The notes under the pieces are model-generated. The model saw only the letters and a list, made by a program, of their open reading frames with translations, did no database searches and had not been told where the DNA came from. From JABMRW01 sp964396965 (GTDB lineage Bacteria; Chloroflexota; Dehalococcoidia; Dehalococcoidales; BS750m-G39), in the NCBI GenBank assembly GCA_964396965.1, contig CAYNGD010000005.1:40456-104455 (forward strand): a stretch of DNA of 64,000 nt, given 5' to 3'. The translations under genes and the position numbers were made by a program. Of this stretch, positions 16,974 through 24,887 are shown one piece after another (position 1 is the stretch's first letter; each line of letters begins with the position of its first letter).

Positions 16974-17858
16974 TTAAGAGGGCGTCAGGTGCTGTTTAAC
17001 CAGCTCGACCACCTCGGCCGGGTACATGGCGACGTCCACCCCCACCTCCCTGAGAGCGGCCATCTTGCTCTGGGGCGTGCCCATACCACCGTGCTCGCCC
17101 TGGATGATGGCGCCAGCATGCCCCATCCTCTTGCCCTCGGGGGCGTTGTGGCCGGCGATGTAGGCCACCACCGGCTTGGTCATCCAGCGGTCGATAAACT
17201 GGGCCGCATTCTCCTCCTGGACACCCCCCACCTCACCGACAATCACCACCAGGTCGGTCTTCGGGTCCTTCTCAAAGAGCCTGAGCAACTCCGGTATGCT
17301 GGTACACACCACCGAGTCCGCCCCCATGCCGACCACGGTGCTCTGGCCGAAGCCGGCGGTGGTCAGGTTGATGCTTATCTCATAGGAAAGGGTGCCGCTC
17401 CGGGAAATCACCCCGACGCAGCCGGGGGTGAACATGTTGGCCGGCATTATCCCCATCTTGGCCTCGTCGACGGTAATAATGCCGGGGGTGGTTGGACCGA
17501 TAATCCGCACCTCACGCTCGCTGGCGTACTCCCTCATTTCCATGACATCGTGGACGGGTATGTGCTCGGTAATGACGACGATAAGGTTGATGCCAGCGTC
17601 GATATTCTGCCGGGCGGCCTCCTTGAAGGCCCTCGCCGGTATAAAGAAGACCGAGGCCTCGGCGCCCCGCTCGGCGACGGCCTCGGCGACGGTATTATAG
17701 ACCGGGACACCCTCTACCTCCTCGCCACCCTTACCCGGGGTGACCCCGGCCACAATATTGGTGCCGTAGTCCAGCATCCACCTGGTCTGCACCCGCCCTA
17801 TCCGGCCGGTAATGCCCTGCACCAGCACCTTGGTATTCCGGTTGAGCAGGATGCTCAT
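16974..17858 (-). CDS. Succinyl-CoA ligase (ADP-forming) alpha-subunit family protein
   Basis: An acyl-CoA ligase subunit that carries the phosphohistidine intermediate. The CoA-binding Rossmann domain is at 5-125 (VLVQGITGRIG), and the active-site His247 is in KRMGHAGAII. GPTTPGIITVDEAKMGIMP and SRSGTLSYE are conserved. The length (294 aa) is standard. It overlaps its beta partner by four bases (ATGA). Because the beta subunit is divergent and this pair sits with LUD, CCG and acyl-CoA genes rather than TCA genes, the acid used may be succinate, malate or another acid. I therefore leave the symbol empty. Confidence 0.85.
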   Translation of the reverse strand: MSILLNRNTKVLVQGITGRIGRVQTRWMLDYGTNIVAGVTPGKGGEEVEGVPVYNTVAEAVAERGAEASVFFIPARAFKEAARQNIDAGINLIVVITEHIPVHDVMEMREYASEREVRIIGPTTPGIITVDEAKMGIMPANMFTPGCVGVISRSGTLSYEISINLTTAGFGQSTVVGMGADSVVCTSIPELLRLFEKDPKTDLVVIVGEVGGVQEENAAQFIDRWMTKPVVAYIAGHNAPEGKRMGHAGAIIQGEHGGMGTPQSKMAALREVGVDVAMYPAEVVELVKQHLTPS

Positions 17859-18997
17859 TTGCCACCCCTCAGCAGGCGGGCGAGCTGCTCCACCCCCTTC
17901 TCGGTGGAGACGTCATCGACCACATGGATACCGTTATTGCGGAAAATCTCCCAGGTCTCCTCCTGGTTATTTCCCAGGGCTTTGGCCACCACCGGTATGT
18001 TAACCGGGTGCTCCTTCAGATATTTAACCACCCCCTTGGCGCCTTCGTGGATGGGGTTGATGCCCCCGTAGACATTGATAAATACCGCCCTTATCCCCTT
18101 TTTGCGCAGGACCAGATCCATAACTTCGTAGAGAAGGTCAGCGGTAATCGCCCCGCCCGTTTCCAGGAAGTTGGCCGGGCGCATCCGGCGGCTGATGATG
18201 TCCATGCTGGCCATGCCCAGCCCGGCGCCGCTGGCGACGATGGCGATATCCCCGCCAAGCTCAACATAGCTTACGCCTATCTCGCGCCCCCGCCGCTCCA
18301 GCGGATTGGGGATACGGCTGTCCAGGTTCAGCTTAAGCTCGGGGTGGCGGTAGAGGCTATCGTCGTCAATCTCCACCTTGGCGTCCAGGGCCAGGTAGTC
18401 CCCTTTGGTAGTACGAACCAGCGGGTTGATTTCGGCAATCAGACAATCGTAGTTGCGGAAGACCTGGTAGAGGGCGCTGAGCATATTGGCCACCTGACCG
18501 ACATCGGCACCCCGCAGGCCCGCCCCCCGGCACACCCGCCTGGCCTCAGAGGGGAGGAGCCCCTTGATAATCGAAACATACCTGGAGACGACCGCCTCGG
18601 GACGTTCCAGGGCTATCCGGTTAACCGAAACGCCGCCCACTGCACTCAGGATAACCACCGGGGTACCGTGGTATTCATCAACAGTAACCGCCAGATAAAA
18701 CTCACGGACACTGTCCACCCTCGGGGTAATCATCACGTGCTGTACCGGCCAGCCCCTGATTGACAGGCCCAGTATGCGGCGGCTGGCCTCCTCCACCTCC
18801 TCCGGGGAAAAGACAGTCTGTACCCCTCCCGCCAGCCACCGGCCTCCGGTCAGCACCTGGGCCTTGACCACCACCGGCAGCCCCAGCTTCTCCGCCTGTT
18901 TTCTCGCTTCCTCAGGGCTGGCCGCCAGGGCGTAATCGGGGACGGGTATGCCCTCGCGGCGGAGCAGATCGCTGCCTTCAAATTCGTATAGCTTCAT
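17855..18997 (-). CDS. Succinyl-CoA ligase (ADP-forming) beta-subunit family protein
   Basis: ATP-grasp subunit of an acyl-CoA ligase. I start it at the ATG at 18995-18997 (MKLYEFEG), which matches family N-termini; a TTG 24 bases upstream would add eight residues. About 380 aa. The usual glycine/lysine loop GGRGKAGGVK reads GGRWLAGGVQ here, a notable change in the nucleotide-binding region, while INPLV, LDAKVEIDDD and the C-terminal VFINVYGGI are kept. It heads the operon sucC-like, sucD-like, CCG, LUD, flavoprotein. Malate-CoA ligase or another acid-CoA ligase is possible. Confidence 0.82.
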   Translation of the reverse strand: MKLYEFEGSDLLRREGIPVPDYALAASPEEARKQAEKLGLPVVVKAQVLTGGRWLAGGVQTVFSPEEVEEASRRILGLSIRGWPVQHVMITPRVDSVREFYLAVTVDEYHGTPVVILSAVGGVSVNRIALERPEAVVSRYVSIIKGLLPSEARRVCRGAGLRGADVGQVANMLSALYQVFRNYDCLIAEINPLVRTTKGDYLALDAKVEIDDDSLYRHPELKLNLDSRIPNPLERRGREIGVSYVELGGDIAIVASGAGLGMASMDIISRRMRPANFLETGGAITADLLYEVMDLVLRKKGIRAVFINVYGGINPIHEGAKGVVKYLKEHPVNIPVVAKALGNNQEETWEIFRNNGIHVVDDVSTEKGVEQLARLLRGGK

Positions 18998-19064
18998 AGC
19001 GGTAATTGAAATATTACACAATTGGAGGGGTTCAAGTCAAACTGGCTACCCTGCCGCCCCAAAT

Positions 19065-19094
19065 TTTACAACCGGTCTAGCTACATGCTAAACT
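19065..19094 (+). promoter_or_regulatory. Candidate promoter of the 4-hydroxybutyryl-CoA dehydratase-like gene
   Basis: TTTACA (19065-19070), an 18-base spacer and TAAACT (19089-19094) lie in the divergent gap between the sucC-like and dehydratase-like genes. A strong ribosome site AAGGAGG follows at 19132-19138 before the ATG at 19148. The match is fair only. Confidence 0.4.
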
Positions 19095-19147
19095 TAAAAG
19101 TCCCATCCTTAAATTAATCCCCATTTTTACCAAGGAGGCTGGAGCTA

Positions 19148-20587
19148 ATGGCGCTGAAAACAGTTGAGCAGTATTATGAATCGCTAAAAGGGCTGCACCC
19201 CACCGCCTATATCCTGGGGGAAAAGGTGGAAAACGTTCACCAGCACCCGCTGATAAAGCATATGACGGCAGCGGTGGCCAAGACCTATGAGATGGAGAAT
19301 GACCCGGAGGGTAAAAAGCTCCTGGTAACCAAATCAGACCTTACCGGCGAAGAGGTCAGCCGCTTCGTCGCCTTCTATAAAAGCCCGGAAGACCTGCTGA
19401 CCAAGGTGAGAATGCTCAAGTTTCTGTCGCAGCGGGTTGGCGGCTGCTACATGAGATGTACCGGCATGGACGCTATCAACGCCGTCGGCATCGAGACCTA
19501 TAACTGCGACCAGAAATACGGCACTAACTACTGGAAGAAGCTGCAGGACTTCGTCAGGCTCGTCCAGAAGGACGACCTGGTTGTCTTCAGCGGAGTGACC
19601 GATGTCAAGGGCGACCGCTCGCTAAGGCCCTCCCAGCAGAAAGACCCCGATATGTACCTGCACATGGTTGATAAGAACCAAGACGGCATTGTGGTCAGGG
19701 GGGCCAAGGTACACCAGACCGGCTCCCTCTGTGCCCACTGGGCGCTGGTGGTTCCCACTCGGGAAATGCGCGAGGCGGACAAGGACTACGCCGTCTGCTT
19801 TGCCGTGCCCAACGACGCCGATGGCCTCATCCACGTCTACGGACGGGGCACGCTGGAAGCCCAGCCCCTCCAGGGCTGCGACCTGGGCAACGCCGAGTTC
19901 AGCAAGTTTTCGCCGATGGTCATCTTCAACGATGTCTTCGTCCCCTGGGATAGAGTATTTTTGTGCGGCGAATACGAGTATGCCGGCGATATGGTGAGGA
20001 ACTTCGGCAACTACCACCGCCATTCCCACGGCGGCTGCAAGTGCGGTGTCGGTGACGTGCTTATCGGCGCCGCCGCTACCGCCGCCGACTACAACGGCCT
20101 GCCCAAGGTATCCCACATCAACAACAAGCTGGCCGAGATGCTCAAGGTAACCGAGGCCATCTACGGCTGTTCCATTGCCGCCTCGGTGGAATCAACGGCA
20201 ACGCCTTCGGGCATCTACGCTGTTGACCCGGTGCTTTCCAATACCTCCAAGCTCTACGAGGGCAAGGAACTGGCCGAGGTAATCAGGATGATGATTGAGA
20301 TTGCCGGCGGTATGACCACCGACCTGCCCTCGGACAGGGACTTCGCCAACCCGGAAATCGGCCCCCTGCTGGTTAAGTACCTCAAGGGAGTAGAGGGCGT
20401 CCCCACCGAGGACAGGGTGCGCCTCTTCCGGCTCATCGAGAAGCTGGCCTTCGAGAGCCGTGACATCGTCTCCAACATCCACGGCGCCGGCTCACCGGAG
20501 ACCCACCGCATGACCATCCTGCGCAACGCCGATATCGAGTCTAAGAAGAAGCTGGCCAAGAAGCTGGCCGGCATCAAGGAAGAATAA
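19148..20587 (+). CDS. 4-hydroxybutyryl-CoA dehydratase/vinylacetyl-CoA isomerase family enzyme
   Basis: FAD- and [4Fe-4S]-containing enzyme that in the known case dehydrates 4-hydroxybutyryl-CoA to crotonyl-CoA. All four cluster ligands of the Clostridium enzyme (Cys99, Cys103, His292, Cys299) have counterparts: Cys100 and Cys104 in GGCYMRCTGMD, and His290 and Cys297 in NYHRHSHGGCKCG. This separates it from the cluster-free 4-hydroxyphenylacetate 3-monooxygenases that share the fold. At 479 aa it has normal size. It faces the SucCD-like operon and converges with two acyl-CoA dehydrogenases, so a C4 acyl-CoA pathway is plausible. The exact hydroxyacyl-CoA is not proven. Confidence 0.85.
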   Translation: MALKTVEQYYESLKGLHPTAYILGEKVENVHQHPLIKHMTAAVAKTYEMENDPEGKKLLVTKSDLTGEEVSRFVAFYKSPEDLLTKVRMLKFLSQRVGGCYMRCTGMDAINAVGIETYNCDQKYGTNYWKKLQDFVRLVQKDDLVVFSGVTDVKGDRSLRPSQQKDPDMYLHMVDKNQDGIVVRGAKVHQTGSLCAHWALVVPTREMREADKDYAVCFAVPNDADGLIHVYGRGTLEAQPLQGCDLGNAEFSKFSPMVIFNDVFVPWDRVFLCGEYEYAGDMVRNFGNYHRHSHGGCKCGVGDVLIGAAATAADYNGLPKVSHINNKLAEMLKVTEAIYGCSIAASVESTATPSGIYAVDPVLSNTSKLYEGKELAEVIRMMIEIAGGMTTDLPSDRDFANPEIGPLLVKYLKGVEGVPTEDRVRLFRLIEKLAFESRDIVSNIHGAGSPETHRMTILRNADIESKKKLAKKLAGIKEE

Positions 20588-20599
20588 AAAGCGACCCCT

Positions 20600-21913
20600 C
20601 TAAGCCGGTTTCTTGAGCTTGCCCGGGCCGAAAGCGGAGATGTCCAAGTCGTAATACTGCTTGCAAGCAAGAAAGTAACCGTAATGCACGCCGCCTAAGA
20701 CCAGCTTTGCTTCCACGGAGTCACGGTAATACTTCTCGTAGTGGTTTTCCCGGACATAGCCGTAGGAACCCATCAGCTCTATCCCCTTCAAGATAAGCTC
20801 GGGCAGTCTCGTGGTAATAAACACATGAACCGCATGCCCTTTAGACAGCATACTAATCGAGTCAAACGGGCCATAAATCTCGGGATGGTCAAACTGATGG
20901 GACAGCTCCAGGAAAGCGGCCCGGCCCACCGTTATCATCGAGGCCATCTCGCCCAGTATCATCGCCGCGTGGAGGTGCTGCCTGATTGGCTTACCCCCGG
21001 CCACCCTCTCTCCGGTATAGTCCAGGAGGACATCAAAGGCGCCCTGCAGAATGCCGGTGGCATGCCCCGAATTCATAGCCATAGGGCCAATCAGGGTATT
21101 CTGGAAGATAGACCAGGCTAAAGGCCCCTGCAGCCCCCACTCCTTGGGCACCCGGACATTATCAAAATAGGTGGAGGTATTGCGGTCACCCTGCATGCCG
21201 CATTTAACCTCAAACTTGCCGTGGGAAACCCCCGGCCAGGGTTCGGGCACATAAACCAGGGCAAAGGCATCTATCCCCTGCCTCGGGTCCATGTTGCAGA
21301 CAACACAGTTGAGGTCGGCTATGCCGCTATTCGACGCCCAGAACTTGCTGCCGTTTATCACCCATTCGTTACCTTCTAGCTTGGCCCTCACCCCCACCGT
21401 TCTGCCCTCATTAAACGGATTCTCAACGTCAGTGGCCGACTCGGTTTCGCTCATGTTAAAGCAGCCAACACACAGCTCTTTACCGAGGAACTTGGGTGCA
21501 AATTCAGTGAAGACCGCTTTAGCCCATTCCTTGGCCGGCTTAGGCAGGGGGCCCGTATGGGCAATGAAAACCGGCGTCCACACCCAGTCAGTGCAGGCGC
21601 AGTGCATACTTATGCCATAGTCGGCTCGCCCCAGTTGCTCCTGCTTCAGGGCACCGGCAACTATGGAACCCATCCCCAGGCCGCCATACTCCTCCGGTAT
21701 CAGTGCTTTCTGGCCGCCAAGGTCAACCTGCAGCTTCTTCAGAATGGGGGTAATTATTTCTTCATGGGTTAAATCATCGTCAATCTTGTCCCGGACCGGC
21801 ATAATCTCCTTGTCGGCAAAATCGGCAAACATCTTCTGCATCATGCGCTGCTCTTCATTAACAAAACACTCCGGGTACTGCAGCTTGTACCACTGACTGG
21901 TCTGGTCTAACAT
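20600..21913 (-). CDS. Acyl-CoA dehydrogenase family protein lacking the usual catalytic Glu
   Basis: A 437-residue flavoprotein of the acyl-CoA dehydrogenase fold: N-terminal helices, the FAD/beta region (CFNMSETESATD, VINGSKFWASNSG, FDNVRVPKE) and the C-terminal helical domain (MGSYGYVRENHYEKYYRDS). Where most family members have Y-E-G-T with the catalytic base, this protein reads VLGG (Leu406). The isovaleryl-CoA-type alternative position in helix G also lacks Glu by my hand alignment. Ribosome site AAAGGAGG. It follows a second such gene by 37 bases in one operon. Substrate unknown. Confidence 0.82.
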   Translation of the reverse strand: MLDQTSQWYKLQYPECFVNEEQRMMQKMFADFADKEIMPVRDKIDDDLTHEEIITPILKKLQVDLGGQKALIPEEYGGLGMGSIVAGALKQEQLGRADYGISMHCACTDWVWTPVFIAHTGPLPKPAKEWAKAVFTEFAPKFLGKELCVGCFNMSETESATDVENPFNEGRTVGVRAKLEGNEWVINGSKFWASNSGIADLNCVVCNMDPRQGIDAFALVYVPEPWPGVSHGKFEVKCGMQGDRNTSTYFDNVRVPKEWGLQGPLAWSIFQNTLIGPMAMNSGHATGILQGAFDVLLDYTGERVAGGKPIRQHLHAAMILGEMASMITVGRAAFLELSHQFDHPEIYGPFDSISMLSKGHAVHVFITTRLPELILKGIELMGSYGYVRENHYEKYYRDSVEAKLVLGGVHYGYFLACKQYYDLDISAFGPGKLKKPA

Positions 21914-21950
21914 CGGTTTCCTCCTTTTAATTTATTTTTTAAACAAGAAC

Positions 21951-23159
21951 CTAAGCCCAGTTCTTGAGATCGTAATAGCCCCTGGCCACGCGATAGCGGC
22001 AGATCTGCTGCCCCCCCAGCCAGAGCTGGGTCACCTTGGCATCCCTCAGACACTTCTCGTAGGGGAAGTCCTCGGAAATCGCCATCGAGCCTAAGAGCTC
22101 GGCGCCTTTGTTGACTATCTCCACCGCCGTATCCGAGGCAAAGACCCTGGTGGCCGCCGCCAGGGAGACGAACTGCGGCAACCACGGCGGGCCATATATA
22201 TCAAGATGGTCCATCATGCAGCTGAGGTTGTAGATGCTGGCCCTCATCATATCCAGGCCGATGGCCATATCGGCGATAATTCCGGCGACAATGCTGTGTT
22301 GCCTTACCGGCTTGAACCCGCCCTGGCGGTTCCCGGTATAGTCCAGCACTATCTCAAAGGCACGCTCGGCGATGCCCAGAGACATCGTTGCCGAATGCCA
22401 GCCCGTCCCCGACTCCAGAAAGTGATAGATATTGGCATCCATACCCGGGCCGGCCAGCCGGTATTCCTTGGGCACCCGGACGTTATCATAATGGACCGAG
22501 CTATTTATTGATGTCTTGAAGAGCATCTTCTTTTCCGGCTTGCCGAAGGAGAGCCCCGGGGTACCCTTGGGGACATAAATCAGGGCAACGCCCTCGTCAC
22601 CGGCGGCGGGGTCGGTGGTACAGACGGTAAGATAGCACTCGGCAATCCCGCCGTGAGTCGGCCAGGCCTTATCACCGTTGATGACATACTCATCGCCCTC
22701 AAGCCTGGCCGTGGTCTTGATTCCGGCGCCGGCCAGCAGCGGGTTCTCGGAATCGGCCCCCCCGGCTTCATCGGTCATGGAAAGGCAGGCATAGGCCAGC
22801 TTACCCCCGCAGAAACTGGGGATGAACCGGTCCATAACCGTCCTGTTCTTGACCACTATGGCCGGCTTGAGAATAATGCCCCAGTTGATACCCGCTGACA
22901 GGCTTATCCCCCCGTCACCCTTGGCCAGCTCCTCGCAGATGATGCCCAGGGCGGTGTTGGTCCCATCTCCCCCGCCGTATTCGGCAGGGTAGCCCAGCGC
23001 CTGAATCCCCAGGTCAACCAGCTTCTGATGGACTTCCTCAACCAGGCTGTAGTCCGCCTCCAACTTCTTGGCGTTGGGGGTGATTTCTTTCCTGGTAAAC
23101 TCCCTCACCGTCTCCCGAACCTGGCGGTCCTCATCAGTTAACAGGTGCTCTAAATTCAT
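21951..23159 (-). CDS. Acyl-CoA dehydrogenase family protein, second copy lacking the usual catalytic Glu
   Basis: A 402-residue acyl-CoA dehydrogenase-fold flavoprotein with IPAEYGG-like YPAEYGGGDGTN, CLSMTDEAGGADSENP, VINGDKAWPTHGG and YDNVRVPKEYRL. The C-terminal motif where the catalytic Glu is expected reads LWLGGQQ (Leu381). It shares with its neighbour the unusual end (GG near the motif, then a YYDL tail), so the two are paralogues or two subunits. They may form a heteromer and use another acid residue, as cyclohexanecarboxyl-CoA dehydrogenase does. Ribosome site GAGGAGG. Confidence 0.82.
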   Translation of the reverse strand: MNLEHLLTDEDRQVRETVREFTRKEITPNAKKLEADYSLVEEVHQKLVDLGIQALGYPAEYGGGDGTNTALGIICEELAKGDGGISLSAGINWGIILKPAIVVKNRTVMDRFIPSFCGGKLAYACLSMTDEAGGADSENPLLAGAGIKTTARLEGDEYVINGDKAWPTHGGIAECYLTVCTTDPAAGDEGVALIYVPKGTPGLSFGKPEKKMLFKTSINSSVHYDNVRVPKEYRLAGPGMDANIYHFLESGTGWHSATMSLGIAERAFEIVLDYTGNRQGGFKPVRQHSIVAGIIADMAIGLDMMRASIYNLSCMMDHLDIYGPPWLPQFVSLAAATRVFASDTAVEIVNKGAELLGSMAISEDFPYEKCLRDAKVTQLWLGGQQICRYRVARGYYDLKNWA

Positions 23160-23273
23160 AGGTACTCCTCCTCAGCCCGCTAGCTCCGTTACCGCTGCGG
23201 CTGAATGATTTTCCCAAGCTGCCCAATAAAGGCAGCCTCAGGCACCAATGGTAAGAGAATAGGGAAAGCTGAC

Positions 23274-23633
23274 CTAGCCGCTTTCCCCGTAATAAAGTTC
23301 AACACCCCCAAGGATGTAAAAATCTCCCACCCACTTGGAGAACCACTGGGCGAAAAACTCTTCCTTAAAGGCCTTGCTCTCTTTGGACTTTTCCCACTTA
23401 TCGGGGCTGCTTACATCCAGGATACCGATGTAATTGAAAGGAGACTTTGTCGGACTCGGCGGGCTGCCCTTCTGGCCGTTCCCCTGTATTCCCCCCATCA
23501 TCTTGACGAGTGTAAAACTTTTCGAGCCGGGCAAACCAATCAACAGGGGCCCTTTAAAGTCTTCACACCACTTTACGTAGTCCTTCTCCTTGACACCGTC
23601 CTTCAGATTGTAAAGAATTATCTCCTTGGCCAT
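23274..23633 (-). CDS. Small dimeric alpha/beta-barrel-like protein (RedY/HapK-like)
   Basis: A 119-residue protein starting MAKEIILYNLKDGV. The pattern of an N-terminal strand, a helix with DYVKWCEDFKGP, a central VKMMGG segment and a C-terminal EEFFAQWFSKWVGDF helix resembles proteins often annotated as RedY/HapK-like with a ferredoxin-like fold. It is the first gene upstream of the two acyl-CoA dehydrogenases on the same strand (114-base gap). The role is unknown; a small-molecule or acyl-intermediate binding function is only a guess. Confidence 0.6.
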   Translation of the reverse strand: MAKEIILYNLKDGVKEKDYVKWCEDFKGPLLIGLPGSKSFTLVKMMGGIQGNGQKGSPPSPTKSPFNYIGILDVSSPDKWEKSKESKAFKEEFFAQWFSKWVGDFYILGGVELYYGESG

Positions 23634-23710
23634 TTTGAAACCCCTTTCTAAAAATTTGCCTTAAGCGAGTCGCAGCCAGCCAACCCAGATGTTACTACAA
23701 ATGCCCTTAT

Positions 23711-23739
23711 TTGACAACAAGGCGGAATTGATTTATTCC
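23711..23739 (+). promoter_or_regulatory. Possible promoter of the serine-biosynthesis pair
   Basis: TTGACA at 23711-23716 is followed after 17 bases by TATTCC (23734-23739), in the divergent gap before the aminotransferase. The -35 box is perfect and the -10 poor. An AT-rich stretch with TAATATT just downstream could act instead. Confidence 0.35.
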
Positions 23740-23793
23740 CAGCCTACGTGCTAATATTTAATATTGCTTAATAACTCAGCCAAAGGAGCCAAA

Positions 23794-24885
23794 ATGAAAC
23801 AGCTACGTATTCCAGGACCTACCCCCTGCCCCCAGGAGGTGCTGCAGGCGATGGGCCGGCAGATGATAAACCACCGCGGGCCGGAGTTCGCCAAGATACT
23901 GAACAATGTCACCGCCAAGCTGAAGCAGCTCTTCCAGACCAAGAACGACCTTTTCCTGCTCACCGGCTCCGGTACCGGCGGCCTGGAGGCAGCGGTGGTC
24001 AATACCCTCTCCCCCGGGGACAGGGTACTTTCGGTATCCATCGGCGTCTTCGGCGAGCGCTTAGCCGCTATCGCCAAAGAGTTCGGCGCCGAGGTAATCC
24101 CGCTCAACTTCGAATGGGGCAAGGCCGCCGACCCCGATGCAATTCATAAGGCGCTAAAATCTGACCCGAAGATAAAGGCGGTGCTGGTCACCCACAACGA
24201 GACCTCCACCGGCGTCACCAACGACCTGGGTGCGATAAGCTCGGTGGTCAAGGAGGCCGGCAAACTGCTGGTGGTCGACGCCATCAGCAGCCTGGGCTCA
24301 ATCGACCTGCCGGTAGATAAGTGGCACTGCGATGTTACCGTCACCGGCTCCCAGAAGGGGTGGATGGTTCCCCCCGGGCTGGCTATGGTCAGCGTCAGCC
24401 AGGAGGGGTGGCAGGCCAACCAGAAGGCCAGGATGCCCCGCTTCTACTGGGACTTCGCCAAGGCCAAGAGCTACCTGGAGAAGGGGGAAACACCCTGGAC
24501 GCCGGCAGTCTCGATATTCTTCGCCCTGGAGGTGGCCCTGGACATGATACTGAAAGAGGGCATGGCCAATGTCTTCGCCCGCCACGCCCGGATAGCCAAA
24601 GCCGCCCGCGATGGGGTAAAGGCGCTGGGGCTTTCCCCCTTTGCCGAAGAGAGCCACGCCTCCAACACGGTGACCTCTGTCGCCGGCGCGGGCGGGCTTG
24701 ATATCAAGAAGATGCGCCAGATTCTGCGGGAGGAATATGGCGTGGTGCTGGCTGGCGGACAGCGCACGCTAAACGGCAAGATATTCCGCATCGGCCACCT
24801 GGGCTGGGTAACCGATGCCGACATTAAAGAGGTGCTGGCCGCCATAGAGAAGGCCCTACCCAAGGCGGGATTCCGGAGCAGCTAA
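23794..24885 (+). CDS. Class V aminotransferase (alanine-glyoxylate/serine-pyruvate/phosphoserine type)
   Basis: PLP-dependent transaminase. I start it at the ATG at 23794, because AAAGGAG lies just upstream and the protein then begins MKQLRIPGPTPCP as relatives do; a TTG 30 bases upstream is less likely. The PLP lysine is Lys188 (VTGSQKGWMVPPG), and TGSGTGGLEAAV (57-68) and the VDAISSLG Asp region are intact. 363 aa. It lies two bases before serA. Neighbouring phosphoglycerate dehydrogenase suggests it supplies the phosphohydroxypyruvate transamination step of serine synthesis, as in other microbes with this class. Confidence 0.85.
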   Translation: MKQLRIPGPTPCPQEVLQAMGRQMINHRGPEFAKILNNVTAKLKQLFQTKNDLFLLTGSGTGGLEAAVVNTLSPGDRVLSVSIGVFGERLAAIAKEFGAEVIPLNFEWGKAADPDAIHKALKSDPKIKAVLVTHNETSTGVTNDLGAISSVVKEAGKLLVVDAISSLGSIDLPVDKWHCDVTVTGSQKGWMVPPGLAMVSVSQEGWQANQKARMPRFYWDFAKAKSYLEKGETPWTPAVSIFFALEVALDMILKEGMANVFARHARIAKAARDGVKALGLSPFAEESHASNTVTSVAGAGGLDIKKMRQILREEYGVVLAGGQRTLNGKIFRIGHLGWVTDADIKEVLAAIEKALPKAGFRSS

Positions 24886-24887
24886 CT

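Noticed and set aside
16929..18071. Open frame of about 380 codons on the plus strand opposite the SucCD-like genes
   Set aside because: It crosses two overlapping, well-recognised genes on the other strand and its product has no recognisable motif.
19148..20587. 4-hydroxyphenylacetate 3-monooxygenase
   Set aside because: The fold is shared, but all four [4Fe-4S] ligand positions of 4-hydroxybutyryl-CoA dehydratase are present.
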